Positions 16,639 through 25,027 of a stretch of DNA of 64,000 nucleotides are shown piece by piece (positions within the stretch are counted from its first letter, which is position 1; every line of letters starts with the position of its first letter). The position numbers were made by a program, and so were the translations under genes. The notes beneath the pieces were generated by a model. It made no database searches. It was not told where the DNA came from and saw only the letters and a program-made list of their open reading frames with translations. Source of the stretch: Polluticoccus soli (GTDB taxonomy: Bacteria > Bacteroidota > Bacteroidia > Chitinophagales > Chitinophagaceae). The stretch covers positions 992,001 through 1,056,000 of the forward strand of contig NZ_JARJHT010000002.1 of assembly GCF_029269745.1 (NCBI RefSeq). Direction: 5' to 3'.

Positions 16639-17478
16639 TTATGCCATTACAGATACCATTCCAAGGGCGATCTTACCAAGATCTTCATCGCCTTTTATTT
16701 TAACTTTTTCAAGGGCTTCTTCAGGACTGATGCCTTTTGAGAAAAGTCTCCATGAGGTTTCAGGGTCTATCTCAACGAGTGCATTCGGCTCAAGCCTGGT
16801 AAAATGGCGCAATACCCAACCTTCATCTGTTTTATTGATATGCCATACTCCACCGATATCGCCTGTTACCACGACCTCAACGCTCGTACCGGTGGGTACA
16901 TCCACATACTTATATGTTTGTGGTAGCCCACACATAAAAGTGTTGATAAACGGATAGAATAACTCCTTGGTCATTAAGCCCGGCTTACCGACAGCATCTC
17001 TTATCTGCTGCTGGTGTATCCATTTTTCTGTGTATTCGCGAGCGATGTGAAACCAGTTCTTCGATATTTCCTCGCCTGCCCACGCAACAGAGAACACAGA
17101 ATCATCCCAGGGGTCAAGCGTTGCCAGAAATTCCGAATACTGCCTACCTGTCCTTTCCAGCATTTCTATGATCACATGGGGGCTTAATCTTTTGCAAGCA
17201 GTTACCCACTCTGCGTTCATTTCGTTCAGATAGATCACCAGGTCCTTATAAGTGTTGATATGTTCAGGTTTATTGGCCCAGTAATGATCACGCAACATTG
17301 ATAAAGTACGCAAATTGCCATCGAGCAAGTGCGCGGCAATATCTTTCACTATCCATTTTCGCGTGATTGTTTGCCTGTGCCATTCTTCCGGCGATAGAGA
17401 GTACAGGAGCTCAACCAGTCTAGCATCTAGCTTTGGAAATAGATGGAGCACCTCTATAGGTATTACATGGTGGATCAT
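16639..17478 (-). CDS. maleylpyruvate isomerase-like DinB-fold protein
   Basis: A 279-residue protein. The N-terminal 170 residues resemble the mycothiol-dependent maleylpyruvate isomerase N-terminal (DinB-like) domain, with a conserved W-x-V-x-D-x-x-A-H-L motif (KWIVKDIAAHL, H50) and a second ligand region REYTEKWIHQQQIRDA. The C-terminal part (from about 190) is an SCP2-like alpha/beta domain (VEVVVTGDIGGVWHI, SWRLFSKGISPEEAL). In Bacteroidota the thiol cofactor would be bacillithiol rather than mycothiol; this is inference. The gene lies 9 bases upstream of the Crp-like regulator and 16 bases downstream of the DUF4291 gene. Confidence 0.75.
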   Translation of the reverse strand: MIHHVIPIEVLHLFPKLDARLVELLYSLSPEEWHRQTITRKWIVKDIAAHLLDGNLRTLSMLRDHYWANKPEHINTYKDLVIYLNEMNAEWVTACKRLSPHVIIEMLERTGRQYSEFLATLDPWDDSVFSVAWAGEEISKNWFHIAREYTEKWIHQQQIRDAVGKPGLMTKELFYPFINTFMCGLPQTYKYVDVPTGTSVEVVVTGDIGGVWHINKTDEGWVLRHFTRLEPNALVEIDPETSWRLFSKGISPEEALEKVKIKGDEDLGKIALGMVSVMA

Positions 17479-17494
17479 AATTCAAAAATACAAT

Positions 17495-18142
17495 CTACAG
17501 GGAAATGGTTGTTGCATCTATCTTGGTGAGTATTGTAAGATCACCGGGCGCATAAGCGCGTTCGCGAGGCATGCGAACTTCGTTCACCTTATTTGCTTTG
17601 ACAAGGTTTTGCTGTTGCTGTACATGAGGTGTGATATTCCGGATCTCCTGTATCCATTCAGAGTTAAAGCGTTCAAGCATTTTACCGCTAAGCCCGATCT
17701 TAACAGCTTTGCGTTCGGTCTTGTTACCGTACAGATCATGATAGGGCTCCCACTGTAACTGCACATCTGAATTCTCCAGTTGCTTTTTCCAGGAAGCGTT
17801 ATCTCCGTAGATATCCTTATAAAAAGTGGTCATTATGGCGAAGCGCAATATCTCATCGAAACCCTTACGCGTCATTTTTATAGCAAGGACGTTTTCCTGG
17901 TTTTGTTTTTTTGCCCACCCCGAATAATACATCATCCACAAGAAGCTGGGTTTCAGCCATGTAGTACGATTAAAGTCATAATCGTCCCCGCCGAAACGCT
18001 GGTGTTTAACTGCATATTCAGCAATGCTATCCCTGAAAGCCTGGTAAACAATTATAGATTCCTCATTAAATTGAGCAATAATAAACTTACCTACGGCAGG
18101 CAAATGCTTCTCGTGTTCGTCGTGAGATTCAAAAATGAGCAT
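17495..18142 (-). CDS. DUF4291 domain protein
   Basis: A 215-residue protein of the DUF4291 family. Characteristic blocks are IIVYQAFRDSIAEYAV (about residues 30-45), the family core R-T-T-W-L-K-P-S-F-L-W-M-M-Y-x-S-G-W-A (about 59-77) and QENVLAIKMTRKGFDEIL. No catalytic residues are established for the family. It appears to be the first gene of a minus-strand run with the maleylpyruvate isomerase-like and Crp-like genes (gaps of 16 and 9 bases), and is divergent from the gene at 18234. Confidence 0.8.
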   Translation of the reverse strand: MLIFESHDEHEKHLPAVGKFIIAQFNEESIIVYQAFRDSIAEYAVKHQRFGGDDYDFNRTTWLKPSFLWMMYYSGWAKKQNQENVLAIKMTRKGFDEILRFAIMTTFYKDIYGDNASWKKQLENSDVQLQWEPYHDLYGNKTERKAVKIGLSGKMLERFNSEWIQEIRNITPHVQQQQNLVKANKVNEVRMPRERAYAPGDLTILTKIDATTISL

Positions 18143-18233
18143 AGAGATGATTTACAGTACGCGGGCCAAATAATTCATGCCATATAACAGCAATGATTGG
18201 CATGAATTTCCATAAATATAACAAATCTCTGTT

Positions 18234-18851
18234 ATGGAGCATCCAAGGCATAACATCCCTGAACACGTGCATGGCGCAAAAAAGGACCTGAAACATAGCT
18301 ATACAGCTGAAGACGCCGACGATGCCGAAGAATTGTTCGTGGTAGCAAAAAACAAATTGCTGGATGTCAACAACTGGGACAAAACATCCGTTTCTGCCAG
18401 TGCGGTGTTTCAGCTTGCTGATCATCATGGCAATGATCTCCACAGGAAAGCACACAAAGGCGACTACATAAAAATAAATATCCCCGGACCAGGTTCCAGC
18501 ACCGGGGGGGGATTTGACTGGGTGCATATTGAACATATCACGTACGATGATTATCCTGACGAACATACGGAAAGCATATTAATGGAAGTCCGACCCTGCC
18601 CTGCACCGGTCAATAACAATGAGGAAGTAGCGCATTTTTTTAAAGACGATGCGACAAGCACTTTTATCATAGAGCGGCACGGTAAGTTGCTTATGGCACA
18701 TTATTACGGCAGGAACGAAGTACCGAATACAGAGGCCCACAACACAGCCGATGTTGTTAGGAATGCAGCCGTAGCAGCAGGTGCTCTCGCCGGTCTTTCA
18801 GAAATGCAATGGACCAACCTCATCAAAGGCTTTCTGTCTTTTGATGAGTGA
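18234..18851 (+). CDS. hypothetical protein with a G8 tract
   Basis: A 205-residue soluble protein with no signal peptide. The N-terminus is rich in His and acidic residues (EHPRHNIPEHVHG, YTAEDADDAEELF), and the middle contains GPGSSTGGGFDWVHIEHI. I do not recognise the family. A run of eight G bases at about 18503-18510 encodes part of the Gly stretch; homopolymers of this length can slip. It lies in a divergent position to DUF4291 and 81 bases upstream of the MFS transporter gene on the same strand. Confidence 0.6.
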   Translation: MEHPRHNIPEHVHGAKKDLKHSYTAEDADDAEELFVVAKNKLLDVNNWDKTSVSASAVFQLADHHGNDLHRKAHKGDYIKINIPGPGSSTGGGFDWVHIEHITYDDYPDEHTESILMEVRPCPAPVNNNEEVAHFFKDDATSTFIIERHGKLLMAHYYGRNEVPNTEAHNTADVVRNAAVAAGALAGLSEMQWTNLIKGFLSFDE

Positions 18852-18932
18852 CTATAGGGTTATATTTTATAGCAATGAAGAACAGCTTTTTATTGCCATG
18901 TATTAAGCTGACCTTTGCAGCATTTGATCGAT

Positions 18933-20195
18933 ATGAGTGCGAAAGAACGGATCATTCTCTTACTGCTGGCTGCGTTGAACTTTACCCACATCATGGACTT
19001 TATGATCATGATGCCATTGGGAAACTTCCTGATGCCTTATTTCAATATTACCTCGCAGGCTTTTTCGATGCTGGTGGCGGCTTATACATTTAGTGCCGGT
19101 CTTTCCGGTTTTACCGCCGCTTTTTTTGTTGATCGGTTCGATCGGAAAAGCGTACTACTGTTCGGCTTTGCTGGTTTTCTCATAGGTACTATTTGTTGCG
19201 CGATCGCGCCTAGCTATGCCATGTTATTAGGCGCAAGAATAGTCGCCGGATTATTCGGTGGCCTTATCAGCGCCCAGGTATTGTCCATAGTTTCTGACCT
19301 TATACCATACGACCGCCGCGCGTCTGCCATGGGAATGATCATGGCTGCATTTTCAGTGGCTTCGGTATTTGGTGTACCCTTTGGTCTCTACCTGGCTAAT
19401 CATTTTTCGTGGCATGCCCCGTTTTATTTCGCTGCCGGATTAGGCGTTCTGCTGTTGCCGCTTATTCTACGGTATATACCAGCAATGAACAAGCATGTAC
19501 ACACGGCGAAAGAAAAGCGTGTTGACCCAATAACACTTGTAAAAGATATAGCGCACAACCGTAGCCAGGTGCTGGCACTTGGATTATCGGCAACGCTAAT
19601 GATGGGCCATTTTATGATCATCCCATTCCTGAATCCATTTATGGAATTCAACAAAGGCTTTAGCAAGACACAGACGCCAATGATCTATTTTGTCGGCGGG
19701 TTGCTGACGTTGTTCACCTCGCCGTTGTTTGGCCGTGTGGCCGATAAGGTGGGTAAATACCGCTTGTTCAGCATCCTTGCAACTATTGCTCTGGTACCCG
19801 TGGCTATCATAACCAATCTTCCCGATATACCATTTGCCGTTGTATTGTGTGTTACTGGTTTTTGGTTCGTGGTTTCCAGCGGACGGGCAATACCGGCACA
19901 AGCCATGGTCAGCCACGTGGTTCCTGCCGATAGGCGCGGCAGCTTTATGAGCTTCAATTCATCTGTGCAACAAATTTTCGTAGGGCTCGCGTCTGTAGTT
20001 GCCGGCTTTATTGTAGTGAAGCAACCGGACAACACGATCCTGCATTATAACGTAACCGGATATTTCAGCATTGCTATCGCCATATGCTGCATCTATATAG
20101 CATCACTATTGAACAAACGAATGCAGGCAAATGAAAGGATACACACCGAACCGTTGGCCGGCAACATTAATGAGGACATCAAAAAAGCAAGCTAA
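18933..20195 (+). CDS. MFS transporter
   Basis: A 420-residue inner-membrane transporter of the DHA1-type drug or sugar efflux group. Twelve TM helices can be counted. Typical motifs: HIMDFMIMMPLGNFLMP in TM1, motif A-like FVDRFDRKSVLLFGF after TM2 (about residues 67-81), RIVAGLFGGLISAQVLSI in TM4, and RVADKVGKYRLF at the centre. I chose ATG 18933, since the TTG at 18915 overlaps a promoter-like GACCTTTG (18910-18917). The substrate is unknown. Its stop overlaps the convergent small gene at 20192. Confidence 0.83.
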   Translation: MSAKERIILLLLAALNFTHIMDFMIMMPLGNFLMPYFNITSQAFSMLVAAYTFSAGLSGFTAAFFVDRFDRKSVLLFGFAGFLIGTICCAIAPSYAMLLGARIVAGLFGGLISAQVLSIVSDLIPYDRRASAMGMIMAAFSVASVFGVPFGLYLANHFSWHAPFYFAAGLGVLLLPLILRYIPAMNKHVHTAKEKRVDPITLVKDIAHNRSQVLALGLSATLMMGHFMIIPFLNPFMEFNKGFSKTQTPMIYFVGGLLTLFTSPLFGRVADKVGKYRLFSILATIALVPVAIITNLPDIPFAVVLCVTGFWFVVSSGRAIPAQAMVSHVVPADRRGSFMSFNSSVQQIFVGLASVVAGFIVVKQPDNTILHYNVTGYFSIAIAICCIYIASLLNKRMQANERIHTEPLAGNINEDIKKAS

Positions 20196-20416
20196 TAGCG
20201 TGGTGTATTGAAGCCTAACACTTCTTTGCGCTCCTTGGCATACTCAATATAGAGTAACGTTGCGGTGATCTGCACACTATCTCCCACAGTGCTTTGCGAT
20301 TGAACAAAAGAATATATCCTAATACTTTTATCTTTCAGGAACGCCGATAATTGGTCCTGTACTTCGGAAGGACTGCCGGTAAATATGATCGAACTGATCT
20401 CTACAACTTTCAGCAT
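20192..20416 (-). CDS. small hypothetical protein
   Basis: A 74-residue protein with no signal peptide, alternating beta and helix character (VVEISSIIFTG, VQDQLSAFLKD, RIYSFVQSQSTVG, TATLLYIEY), consistent with a small alpha/beta fold. I do not recognise it. It is the distal gene of a pair with the 69-residue protein 33 bases upstream, and its last 4 bases overlap the MFS stop codon on the other strand. Confidence 0.5.
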   Translation of the reverse strand: MLKVVEISSIIFTGSPSEVQDQLSAFLKDKSIRIYSFVQSQSTVGDSVQITATLLYIEYAKERKEVLGFNTPRY

Positions 20417-20449
20417 GTCAATGCATGCTACAAATTCATACCAAGGGTT

Positions 20450-20659
20450 TTAGTCCTTGATCAGTTTTTGGTTATAAAAAATATCATTGTTGGCATCTCT
20501 AATGCATATGGTGTATGCACCGGTCTGCAGAGAATTGAATATAAGCTCGTTATTACCGGGCATCAACTCATAACTAAGCACATTATTGCCGGTATAGTTG
20601 TCCGATATGGTGGCCTTCATCGGCTTATCTGTCTTGTTTGTTATATATAGGGTATTCAT
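20450..20659 (-). CDS. small all-beta protein resembling a detached T9SS sorting domain
   Basis: A 69-residue protein without a signal peptide. Its strand pattern (TLYITNKTDKP, KATISDNYTGNNVLSYEL, the turn PGNNELIFNSLQTGAYTI, and a final IFYNQKLIKD) follows the order of a type A T9SS C-terminal domain, where L-x-x-G-x-Y-x-(I/V)-x-(I/V)-x-(D/N) is followed by a K-hydrophobic-hydrophobic-K end. Unlike a true sorting signal, it has no passenger domain and no export signal. Function is unknown. It probably forms a pair with the gene at 20192. Confidence 0.5.
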   Translation of the reverse strand: MNTLYITNKTDKPMKATISDNYTGNNVLSYELMPGNNELIFNSLQTGAYTICIRDANNDIFYNQKLIKD

Positions 20660-20830
20660 ATTGCTGAGATTTTCTCTTCACTAAATAAATTCCGGTAGCT
20701 CATCTCGCTCCCTCGACCCTGTTAGATCTTCTGCAAAGAACGCAAAAAACAGGATTGACAAATTAATAAACTCGCCAATCATTCCGAAACAAATTGAGTA
20801 GTTTCGGAAAAAATAACTTTCAGTTCACCT

Positions 20831-21865
20831 ATGCTGCCTTCCACAGGCGAATTTCGTTTGGTGCAGATACTTGATATCCATCAGGAGACAAGCGATGTCA
20901 AGACGTTCGTACTAAACGAGGAAATGGATTACAGAGCTGGCCAATTCCTCACGGTACTTTCGCAGGACGGTAACCAGAGGAGATCATACTCGTTTTCAAC
21001 CGCTCCCGGAATAGACAAGAATCCAGCGATTACCGTAAAACGTGTTGCGAATGGCGTGGTATCCCGTCATCTTATAGACGAACTCAAACCTGGAGATCAC
21101 ATAAGTGTTTCAGGTCCATTTGGTTTTTTTACACTTCCTGATGATATGACTAGCTACAGGCAAGTAGTATTACTGGCTGCAGGCGTTGGCATCACCCCTA
21201 TTCTCTCGCTTTTAAGATCGCTGCTAAGTGAATTTCCGGACGTGCATACGACACTGATCTACAGTAATAGTTCAAAAAAGTCTGCGATCTTTTACAGTGA
21301 GCTGCAAGAGTTGGAACATTTGCATCCTAACAAGCTGGTCGCGGAATTCCTGTTTAGCAACAGCCCTAACCTTTTGCGAGCGCGATTAAACAAGCAATTT
21401 TTGCCGGAGCTATTGCATCAGCACCTGAAGGCAGACAACGAAAAAACATTGTTTTACCTCTGTGGGCCGTTTCCATACATGCGTATGGTGCAGCTCGCTT
21501 TGGAAGAAGAGAACGTGCCCGCGCAAAATATCAAAAAAGAGAACTTCAATACCTCGGTCATTACTCAAAAGCTAGAGCCGCCAGACAAGGAAAGCCATTC
21601 TGTGTCTATTACCTTCAAAGGCGAACGGCGTGTTTTTGAAACTGCTTACCCCGATACAATACTTTCGTCAGCTAAAAAGGCAGGCTTAGAACTGCCTTAC
21701 AGTTGTGAAAACGGCATTTGCGGCAGCTGCGTTGCGCAGTGTACTCATGGCAAAGTTTGGCATCGGAACAATGAGGTATTGACCGATGCTGAATTAAAAA
21801 AAGGGTTGATACTCACATGCACAGGCTATCCAGTGGAAGGAAATATTGAACTAACAATTAAATAA
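20831..21865 (+). CDS. ferredoxin-NADP reductase-like protein with C-terminal 2Fe-2S domain
   Basis: A 344-residue electron transferase of the PaaE/Hmp-reductase layout. Residues 1-100 are the FAD-binding barrel (RRSYSFSTAP near 50-59), 110-240 the NAD(P) domain (LLAAGVGITPILSLLRSL, FYLCGPFPYM), and the last 90 residues a plant-type [2Fe-2S] ferredoxin with C292-x4-C297-x2-C300 and a fourth Cys in LILTCTGYP. The role is to pass electrons from NAD(P)H to an oxygenase, desaturase or other acceptor; no such partner is adjacent. A TAACTTTC sequence (20814-20821) may be its -7 element. Confidence 0.85.
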   Translation: MLPSTGEFRLVQILDIHQETSDVKTFVLNEEMDYRAGQFLTVLSQDGNQRRSYSFSTAPGIDKNPAITVKRVANGVVSRHLIDELKPGDHISVSGPFGFFTLPDDMTSYRQVVLLAAGVGITPILSLLRSLLSEFPDVHTTLIYSNSSKKSAIFYSELQELEHLHPNKLVAEFLFSNSPNLLRARLNKQFLPELLHQHLKADNEKTLFYLCGPFPYMRMVQLALEEENVPAQNIKKENFNTSVITQKLEPPDKESHSVSITFKGERRVFETAYPDTILSSAKKAGLELPYSCENGICGSCVAQCTHGKVWHRNNEVLTDAELKKGLILTCTGYPVEGNIELTIK

Positions 21866-21902
21866 AAACCATAAATTTATAGGAATCAATATATATCCTC
21901 TT

Positions 21903-23885
21903 ATGTATAAATGGTTACTTCTACCCTGCATCATGCTCTCCGTTCATTTTACCGCGAATTCTCAAACTACGGCCGACTATGCAGTGCAACTGGAAGCACA
22001 GATACAGCAATCTCCGCCGCAGATAAAGTTGACCTGGAAACCACTTACCAATACACTGTCTTACAAGGTGTATAGAAAAGCCAAGGGGGCTAATAGCTGG
22101 GGCACCGAACTTGTTTCGCTAACAACCGCTGATACCAGTTGGATAGATAATAATGTAGCGCTTGATACTACCTATGAATACCAGGTGGTGAAGCAAGGTA
22201 GCACGGTGACGGCAACGGGCTATATCAATGCGGCTGTAAAAGGACCTGCTATTCATGACAGAGGTGGGATTTTTGTGATCATCGACACTACATTTACCAA
22301 CTCGTGTAAGGATGAGCTAGTGCAACTATTTCGCGACCTGCGGGGCGACGGCTGGAAAGTATCAGCTATTAGTCAACCGGGTACAGTGCCTGCTAACATT
22401 ATCAGAACCATCATCCAAAACAAATACCAGATAACGCCTAACCTGAGGGCTGTCTTGATCTTAGGCCACATCGCCGTGCCTTATAGCGGCGATATCAACC
22501 CTGACGGACATCCAGATCATAAGGGAGCCTGGGCGGCCGACGTGTACTATGGCGACGTAGATGGCGCCTGGACAGATGCAACGGTAAATACCATCGCAGC
22601 CGTTCGTCCGGAAAACAAAAACGTACCCGGCGACGGCAAATGGGATCAAAGCACCATACCCAGCAACCTAGAATTGCAGGTGAGCCGGATTGATTTTGCC
22701 AATATGCCCGCGTTTGGCAAGACCGAGGTCCAGATGATGAAGGACTACCTGAACCGGGACCATGTTTATAAAATGGACTCGCTAAATATGGTGAAACGGG
22801 CCCTGATCGACGACAATTTTCCCGCCAGCTCGTATCCAGAGGCATTTGCAGCAAATGGGTGGAGAAACTTCAATCCTATTGTTAGCCGCGATAGCATCAA
22901 AGCATTGGATTTTATAAGCACGCTTAATACTACTCCTTACCAGTGGGCATATGGCTGCGGGGGCGGCAGCTATGCCAGTGCTGGAGGCATAGGTACTACC
23001 AACGATTTTACAAGCAACAATGTAAACGGAATCTTCACCTTCCTATTCGGCAGCTACTTTGGAGATTTTGATGCACCGAACTGTTTTCTGAGAGCACCTC
23101 TATGTTCCAATACACCTGCGTTGATATCAGCCTGGGTAGGAAGGCCAAACTGGTTTCTGCATCATATGGCGCTGGGTGAAAACATAGGCTATGGCAGCTG
23201 GCTTTCACAAAATACCGATGGTAACGTATACAACCCTGTAAGCTTTGCTACACAAATGGTACACCAGGCACTTATGGGAGATCTGAGTTTGAGAACAGAC
23301 TACATCAAGCCAAATGGCAAACCTAACATTGCCAGTACGGCTACGACAGGCACCACGGTTTCATGGACGGCATCGCCTGATGCAGGTGTGATTGGTTATT
23401 ATGTGTACCGATCCAATACCGAATTTGGTGCTTACAGCAGGCGGTCTGGTTTGGTGGCAGGAACTAGTTTTGTTGACTCAGCCGGCTCTGAAGGGGTGAA
23501 ATACTATATGGTGCGCCCGGCAAAGAACCAACAGACACCTTCAGGCAACTACGAGAACCTGGGTATCGGTACTGTTGACTCTGCCTATTGCTATTATTTC
23601 AAGTTCGATGTGAGCGTGCCGGAGATCCAAACAAGGAATGTTGTACAGCTATACCCTAATCCTTCCGATGGAGCACTTTCCGTGGCAATTCAAAGCGCTC
23701 AGGAAGATGTCGCAACCATAATTATTTACGATCACTGTGGCCGTCAGGTGCACACGCAGGCTCAACAGATTGCTGCCGGCCCCAATCAGCTTAAAATGAG
23801 CCTGAACAACCTTCCACCTGCTACGTACATTGTTGAGGTAAGGACAGCTGCATCGAAAAATAGCCAAAAATGGATTAAGCAATAG
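21903..23885 (+). CDS. secreted gingipain-fold-like protein with Fn3 domains and T9SS sorting domain
   Basis: A 660-residue secreted protein. In order: signal peptide (1-20); a fibronectin type III-like domain (about 30-110, KLTWKPLTNTLSYKVYRKA, DTTYEYQVV); a central block (about 115-460) that resembles the C25/caspase-like fold (GIFVIIDTTFTNSC, RAVLILGHIAVPYSG, the ladder ELQVSRIDFANMP, then YGCGGGSY and FLFGSYFGDFDAPNCFLR); a second Fn3-like segment (about 470-560, VSWTASPDAGVIGYYVYRS); and a type A T9SS sorting domain (about 580-660, VVQLYPNPSDGALSV to the terminal KWIKQ). The His and Cys expected of an active C25 enzyme are not at the expected places, so it may be a binding protein. Cell-surface or secreted location is likely. 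Confidence 0.75.
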   Translation: MYKWLLLPCIMLSVHFTANSQTTADYAVQLEAQIQQSPPQIKLTWKPLTNTLSYKVYRKAKGANSWGTELVSLTTADTSWIDNNVALDTTYEYQVVKQGSTVTATGYINAAVKGPAIHDRGGIFVIIDTTFTNSCKDELVQLFRDLRGDGWKVSAISQPGTVPANIIRTIIQNKYQITPNLRAVLILGHIAVPYSGDINPDGHPDHKGAWAADVYYGDVDGAWTDATVNTIAAVRPENKNVPGDGKWDQSTIPSNLELQVSRIDFANMPAFGKTEVQMMKDYLNRDHVYKMDSLNMVKRALIDDNFPASSYPEAFAANGWRNFNPIVSRDSIKALDFISTLNTTPYQWAYGCGGGSYASAGGIGTTNDFTSNNVNGIFTFLFGSYFGDFDAPNCFLRAPLCSNTPALISAWVGRPNWFLHHMALGENIGYGSWLSQNTDGNVYNPVSFATQMVHQALMGDLSLRTDYIKPNGKPNIASTATTGTTVSWTASPDAGVIGYYVYRSNTEFGAYSRRSGLVAGTSFVDSAGSEGVKYYMVRPAKNQQTPSGNYENLGIGTVDSAYCYYFKFDVSVPEIQTRNVVQLYPNPSDGALSVAIQSAQEDVATIIIYDHCGRQVHTQAQQIAAGPNQLKMSLNNLPPATYIVEVRTAASKNSQKWIKQ

Positions 23886-23943
23886 GCCTTAATATTCAGC
23901 AAATATTTTGTATCCTTGTAGACCGAAAAACAACGAGTTAGTT

Positions 23944-24141
23944 ATGAGCAATAAAATCCTGGTTATGATCGTGGCTTTATCAGTATCAGCCATATTCAGT
24001 TCCTGCACTAAGTTTTATAATTGTGAATGCACTGATCACCAGGGCAAAGTGACGGAATATAGCATTCATGCAAGAACCCATAACCAAGCTGAGAATAAAT
24101 GCGAGGATAAAGGTGAGCTTGAAAACTGCAAAATCAAATAA
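23944..24141 (+). CDS. small cysteine-rich lipoprotein (copy 1 of 3)
   Basis: A 65-residue lipoprotein. The ATG at 23944 gives a signal peptide ending in the lipobox FSSC; a longer reading to 23908 would place charged residues before it. The mature part is about 45 residues: TKFYNCECTDHQG, then two more Cys (AENKCEDKG, LENCKIK). The Y-x-C-x-C motif right after the lipobox is shared with the two minus-strand genes at 24201 and 24692. No family name is known to me. It ends at a bidirectional terminator. Confidence 0.7.
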   Translation: MSNKILVMIVALSVSAIFSSCTKFYNCECTDHQGKVTEYSIHARTHNQAENKCEDKGELENCKIK

Positions 24142-24154
24142 CGACTTCATAAAC

Positions 24155-24188
24155 AAAAAAAGCCCGTGATCGCTCACGGGCTTTTTTA
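24155..24188. terminator. bidirectional intrinsic terminator
   Basis: A perfect 14-bp stem (24156-24169 with 24174-24187; core GCCCGTGA/TCACGGGC) with a 4-base loop and A/T runs on both sides lies between two convergent small lipoprotein genes. Confidence 0.88.
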
Positions 24189-24200
24189 TTGCTATTCAGC

Positions 24201-24452
24201 TTACTTAGTTACGTCGCAGATTGTCTTATGACCCGATCCTACCTCATCCAGGGCTTCACTATTTTTTGCGACACAGGTTTTACTGGCTTGCTTTATGTCC
24301 CGCGCCTTTATCACCTCAATGCGTGTATTCTGATTGGAATATTGATGCTCAACATAAACATCTTCTTTGCAGATGCACGTATAGTCACGCTTGCAAGACG
24401 CAAACGAAACGGCCAGCAACAGTATCAGAATGGCGGATGGTAATCTTCTCAT
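24201..24452 (-). CDS. small cysteine-rich lipoprotein (copy 2 of 3)
   Basis: An 83-residue lipoprotein: signal peptide with lipobox VSFASC (Cys at 20), then KRDYTCICKED, giving the same Y-T/N-C-x-C motif as its neighbours, a hydrophilic middle, and two further Cys (SKTCVAKN, HKTICDVTK). Four mature Cys could form two disulfides in the periplasm or at the surface. Convergent with copy 1, same strand as copy 3, separated from it by a terminator, so it is expressed on its own. Confidence 0.7.
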   Translation of the reverse strand: MRRLPSAILILLLAVSFASCKRDYTCICKEDVYVEHQYSNQNTRIEVIKARDIKQASKTCVAKNSEALDEVGSGHKTICDVTK

Positions 24453-24643
24453 TTGTGGAATTTGAAACTAAAAATAGAAAAAAACGGGAGTAAAAGAAAG
24501 AAGACGTGCTATAAAAAATACCGTGAAAACACCTGAAAGAAGAAAACAAACCCTGCGTACGTTTGCTCTGTCGACGTACCGGCATGTACAACGGCGTTTG
24601 TTTTGTTTTGTTGATCCAAGGCATACTGTTGGCCTTAGAAAGC

Positions 24644-24672
24644 AAAAGCCTGTACACAGTACAGGCTTTTTT
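24644..24672 (-). terminator. intrinsic terminator of the third small lipoprotein gene
   Basis: A perfect 12-bp stem (AAAAGCCTGTAC at 24644-24655 with GTACAGGCTTTT at 24659-24670) and a 3-base loop lie 20 bases past the stop codon of the gene at 24692-24940. Confidence 0.8.
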
Positions 24673-24691
24673 GTGTATCAATATGTTAGAA

Positions 24692-24940
24692 TTACTCCAG
24701 TACCTCGCACCTGGTAATATGGCCGTATCCGTTAGCATCGCGTACGCTATCTGCAAGACGGTTGCAATCTTGAATAACCGGTGCTTTTCGTGAGCCGTTA
24801 AAACTGGCTGTGGATTTAACAGTGCTATCTGCCCTGTAGGCTTTGTAATAGGTTCTTTCACATTCGCAGGTATACTCCTTGAGGCATGAGCTAAGACTTA
24901 TTAAAAGGCATGCGCTTAAAACGAAAAGCATGAATTTCAT
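24692..24940 (-). CDS. small cysteine-rich lipoprotein (copy 3 of 3)
   Basis: An 82-residue lipoprotein with lipobox LSSC (Cys at 19) followed by LKEYTCECERTYYKA, again Y-T-C-x-C close to the lipid anchor, and two distal Cys (IQDCNRLAD, ITRCEVLE). The spacing of the distal Cys pair and the D-A-N-G-Y-G-H-I segment resemble copy 2 (V-G-S-G-H-K-T-I-C) more than copy 1. Its function is unknown. It is monocistronic. Confidence 0.7.
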   Translation of the reverse strand: MKFMLFVLSACLLISLSSCLKEYTCECERTYYKAYRADSTVKSTASFNGSRKAPVIQDCNRLADSVRDANGYGHITRCEVLE

Positions 24941-25027
24941 AAAAGACGTACGATTTCGTTACAAGATAATAAGCATTCATCAAAAAAGCAGTATATCGCT
25001 AAAAGTTTTATATCTGATTAAAAAACG

